The position numbers were made by a program, and so were the translations under genes. The notes under the pieces were generated by a model. That model saw only the letters and a list, made by a program, of their open reading frames with translations, did not search any database and had not been told where the DNA came from. Of a DNA stretch of 5,458 bases, positions 4,433 to 5,458 are shown piece after piece; the first letter of the stretch is position 1, and each line of letters opens with the position of its first letter. The stretch comes from Faecalimonas sp. (GTDB lineage Bacteria; Bacillota_A; Clostridia; Lachnospirales; Lachnospiraceae): contig JAPFCT010000121.1 in NCBI GenBank assembly GCA_026169575.1, positions 1 through 5,458 of the forward strand, in the 5' to 3' direction.

Positions 4433-5458
4433 GAAGCAGGGAAAAGTATGGCTGGTCGGAGCAGGACCATCGGATCAGGAGCTTCTGACCGTCAAGGGAA
4501 AACGCCTGCTTTCGGAGGCGGATGTCATTGTTTATGACAGACTTGCGGGGCAGGGGGTGCTCACTTACGGAGCGGAACATGCAAAATATATTGATGTAGG
4601 AAAACACTCCGGCAATCACCGGGTAAAACAAAGCGAGATCAACCAGATTCTCGTAAAAGAAGCGATGGAAGGAAAAAAGGTTGTCCGGTTAAAGGGCGGC
4701 GATCCGTTTGTGTTCGGGCGCGGCGCGGAGGAAGCAGAAGAATTGCAGAAAGCGGGAATCCCGTTTGAGATTGTTCCGGGTGTGACATCGGCCGTGTCTG
4801 TTCCTGCATATCAGGGGATTCCGGTCACACACCGGGATGCCGCCTCTTCCCTGCATATTATTACGGCGCATAAAAAGGAAGGACATGAACCGGACGAGAT
4901 TCCGTTCCGGGAACTGGCAGGTGTAAAAGGCACACTGGTATTTCTGATGGGAGTCTCGACACTGCCGTTTCTCTGTGAAAATCTGCTCCGGGAGGGGATG
5001 GATCCGCAGACACCTGCGGCAGTTCTGGAGCGGGGAACGACAGCAAGACAGCGGAAAATTACCGGAACGCTGGAAACGTTACCGGACCTTGCAAGGGAAG
5101 CAAAGATCCAGCCGCCGGCGATCATTGTCGTAGGGAAGGTCTGTGATTGCAGGGAACTGGAATGGTATGAGAAACGGCCGCTGGCAGGCATGAAGATCAT
5201 GGTGACAAGACCGAAGGAGCAGAGCAGCCGTCTGGCAGAGATGCTGCGGGAAGAAGGAGCAGAGGTGCTGGAAGCGCCTGCAATCCGCATCGTGCCGGAG
5301 GTGGAGAGCGAAAGACTTTGTCAGGCGCTTTCCCACATTCGGAAATACCAGTGGATCGTCTTTACAAGTCCGACCGGTGTGGAAGTATTCTGGAACGCAT
5401 TGCGGCATTATCGTGTCGATGTCAGAAGTCTTTCGCACCTTCGGACCGCAGTGATTGG
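4410..5458 (+). CDS. cobA: Uroporphyrinogen-III C-methyltransferase fused to uroporphyrinogen-III synthase, 3' truncated by window
   Basis: The frame is open for 349 codons and leaves the window. Residues 12-245 are the SAM-dependent methyltransferase that makes precorrin-2. VWLVGAGPSDQELLT (13-27) is the first signature, with Ser21 where Gly is usual in GPGD. YDRL (42-45), VRLKGGDPFVFGRGAEEAEE (92-111), VPGVTSAVSVPAYQGIPVTH (122-141) and the Met-rich strand LVFLMGVST (176-184) follow. After a linker (about 246-258), MKIMVTRPKEQSSRLAEMLR (261-280) and WIVFTSPTGVEVFW (315-328) begin a HemD domain, the cyclase that closes and inverts ring D to form uroporphyrinogen III. About 150 more residues should lie beyond the edge. 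HemC supplies the substrate of the HemD half, the HemD half feeds the CobA half, and SirC takes the product, so this block holds a continuous route. CobA-HemD fusions are known in Bacillota. The start overlaps hemC by 23 bp. Confidence 0.95.
   Translation, partial: MNYEQNTKKQGKVWLVGAGPSDQELLTVKGKRLLSEADVIVYDRLAGQGVLTYGAEHAKYIDVGKHSGNHRVKQSEINQILVKEAMEGKKVVRLKGGDPFVFGRGAEEAEELQKAGIPFEIVPGVTSAVSVPAYQGIPVTHRDAASSLHIITAHKKEGHEPDEIPFRELAGVKGTLVFLMGVSTLPFLCENLLREGMDPQTPAAVLERGTTARQRKITGTLETLPDLAREAKIQPPAIIVVGKVCDCRELEWYEKRPLAGMKIMVTRPKEQSSRLAEMLREEGAEVLEAPAIRIVPEVESERLCQALSHIRKYQWIVFTSPTGVEVFWNALRHYRVDVRSLSHLRTAVI

Noticed and set aside
4448..4487. ATG at 4448 as the cobA start
   Set aside because: It is in a different frame from the GAGPSDQELLT signature; only the ATG at 4410 reads into the methyltransferase.
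4811..5290. 159-codon Ser/Arg-rich open frame on the minus strand
   Set aside because: It lies opposite the CobA-HemD fusion, whose motifs are intact across the same bases. The Ser/Arg richness mirrors the sense codons.

Overview
The window reads as a compact, all-forward-strand stretch of a Bacillota chromosome. It is most likely from a gut-type Clostridia, with Lachnospiraceae as the best guess. The basis is strong AGGAGG-type ribosome binding sites, a purine-rich sense strand, heavy AGA/GGA/GAA and ATC codon use, roughly balanced GC, and gene content (a MocA-YqeC fusion, and a short precorrin-2 dehydrogenase followed by hemC and a CobA-HemD fusion) that is familiar from anaerobic Clostridia. 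The taxon is an inference and no species can be named.

Left half (1-2955), molybdenum enzyme and cofactor block. The window opens inside the C-terminal end of a molybdopterin-binding xanthine dehydrogenase/aldehyde oxidase-type hydroxylase. Its stop codon overlaps by one base the start of a 460-residue protein. That protein joins a MocA-like nucleotidyltransferase (molybdopterin cytidylyl/guanylyl transfer) to a YqeC domain, a marker of selenium-dependent molybdenum hydroxylase maturation. A GNAT N-acetyltransferase of the RimJ/RimL type follows, then a MogA/MoaB-family molybdopterin adenylyltransferase. The enzyme, its nucleotide-loading and selenium-associated maturation factor, and a step of cofactor synthesis therefore sit together.

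Junction (2956-3087): 132 bp with no convincing gene. It holds a 27-codon ORF coupled to the moaB stop by an ATGA overlap, an imperfect GC-rich inverted repeat, and the ribosome binding site of the next gene.

Right half (3088-5458), tetrapyrrole block. The order is precorrin-2 dehydrogenase (sirC type), then hemC, then a cobA-hemD fusion that runs off the right edge. Each start overlaps the previous coding region (38 and 23 bp), a sign of translational coupling. Together these enzymes convert porphobilinogen through hydroxymethylbilane and uroporphyrinogen III to precorrin-2 and sirohydrochlorin, the branch point for siroheme and cobalamin. The hemA and hemB genes that often flank this set are not seen in the window.

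No RNA gene, mobile element, CRISPR array, clear promoter or rho-independent terminator was found. All spacers are short, so one long transcription unit is possible, but a promoter in the 2356-2460 or 2956-3087 gap cannot be excluded. I do not see a clearly undescribed system. The best leads are the MocA-YqeC fusion with its implied selenium-dependent hydroxylase, the small coupled ORF at the block junction, and changes at normally conserved active-site positions in SirC and HemC.
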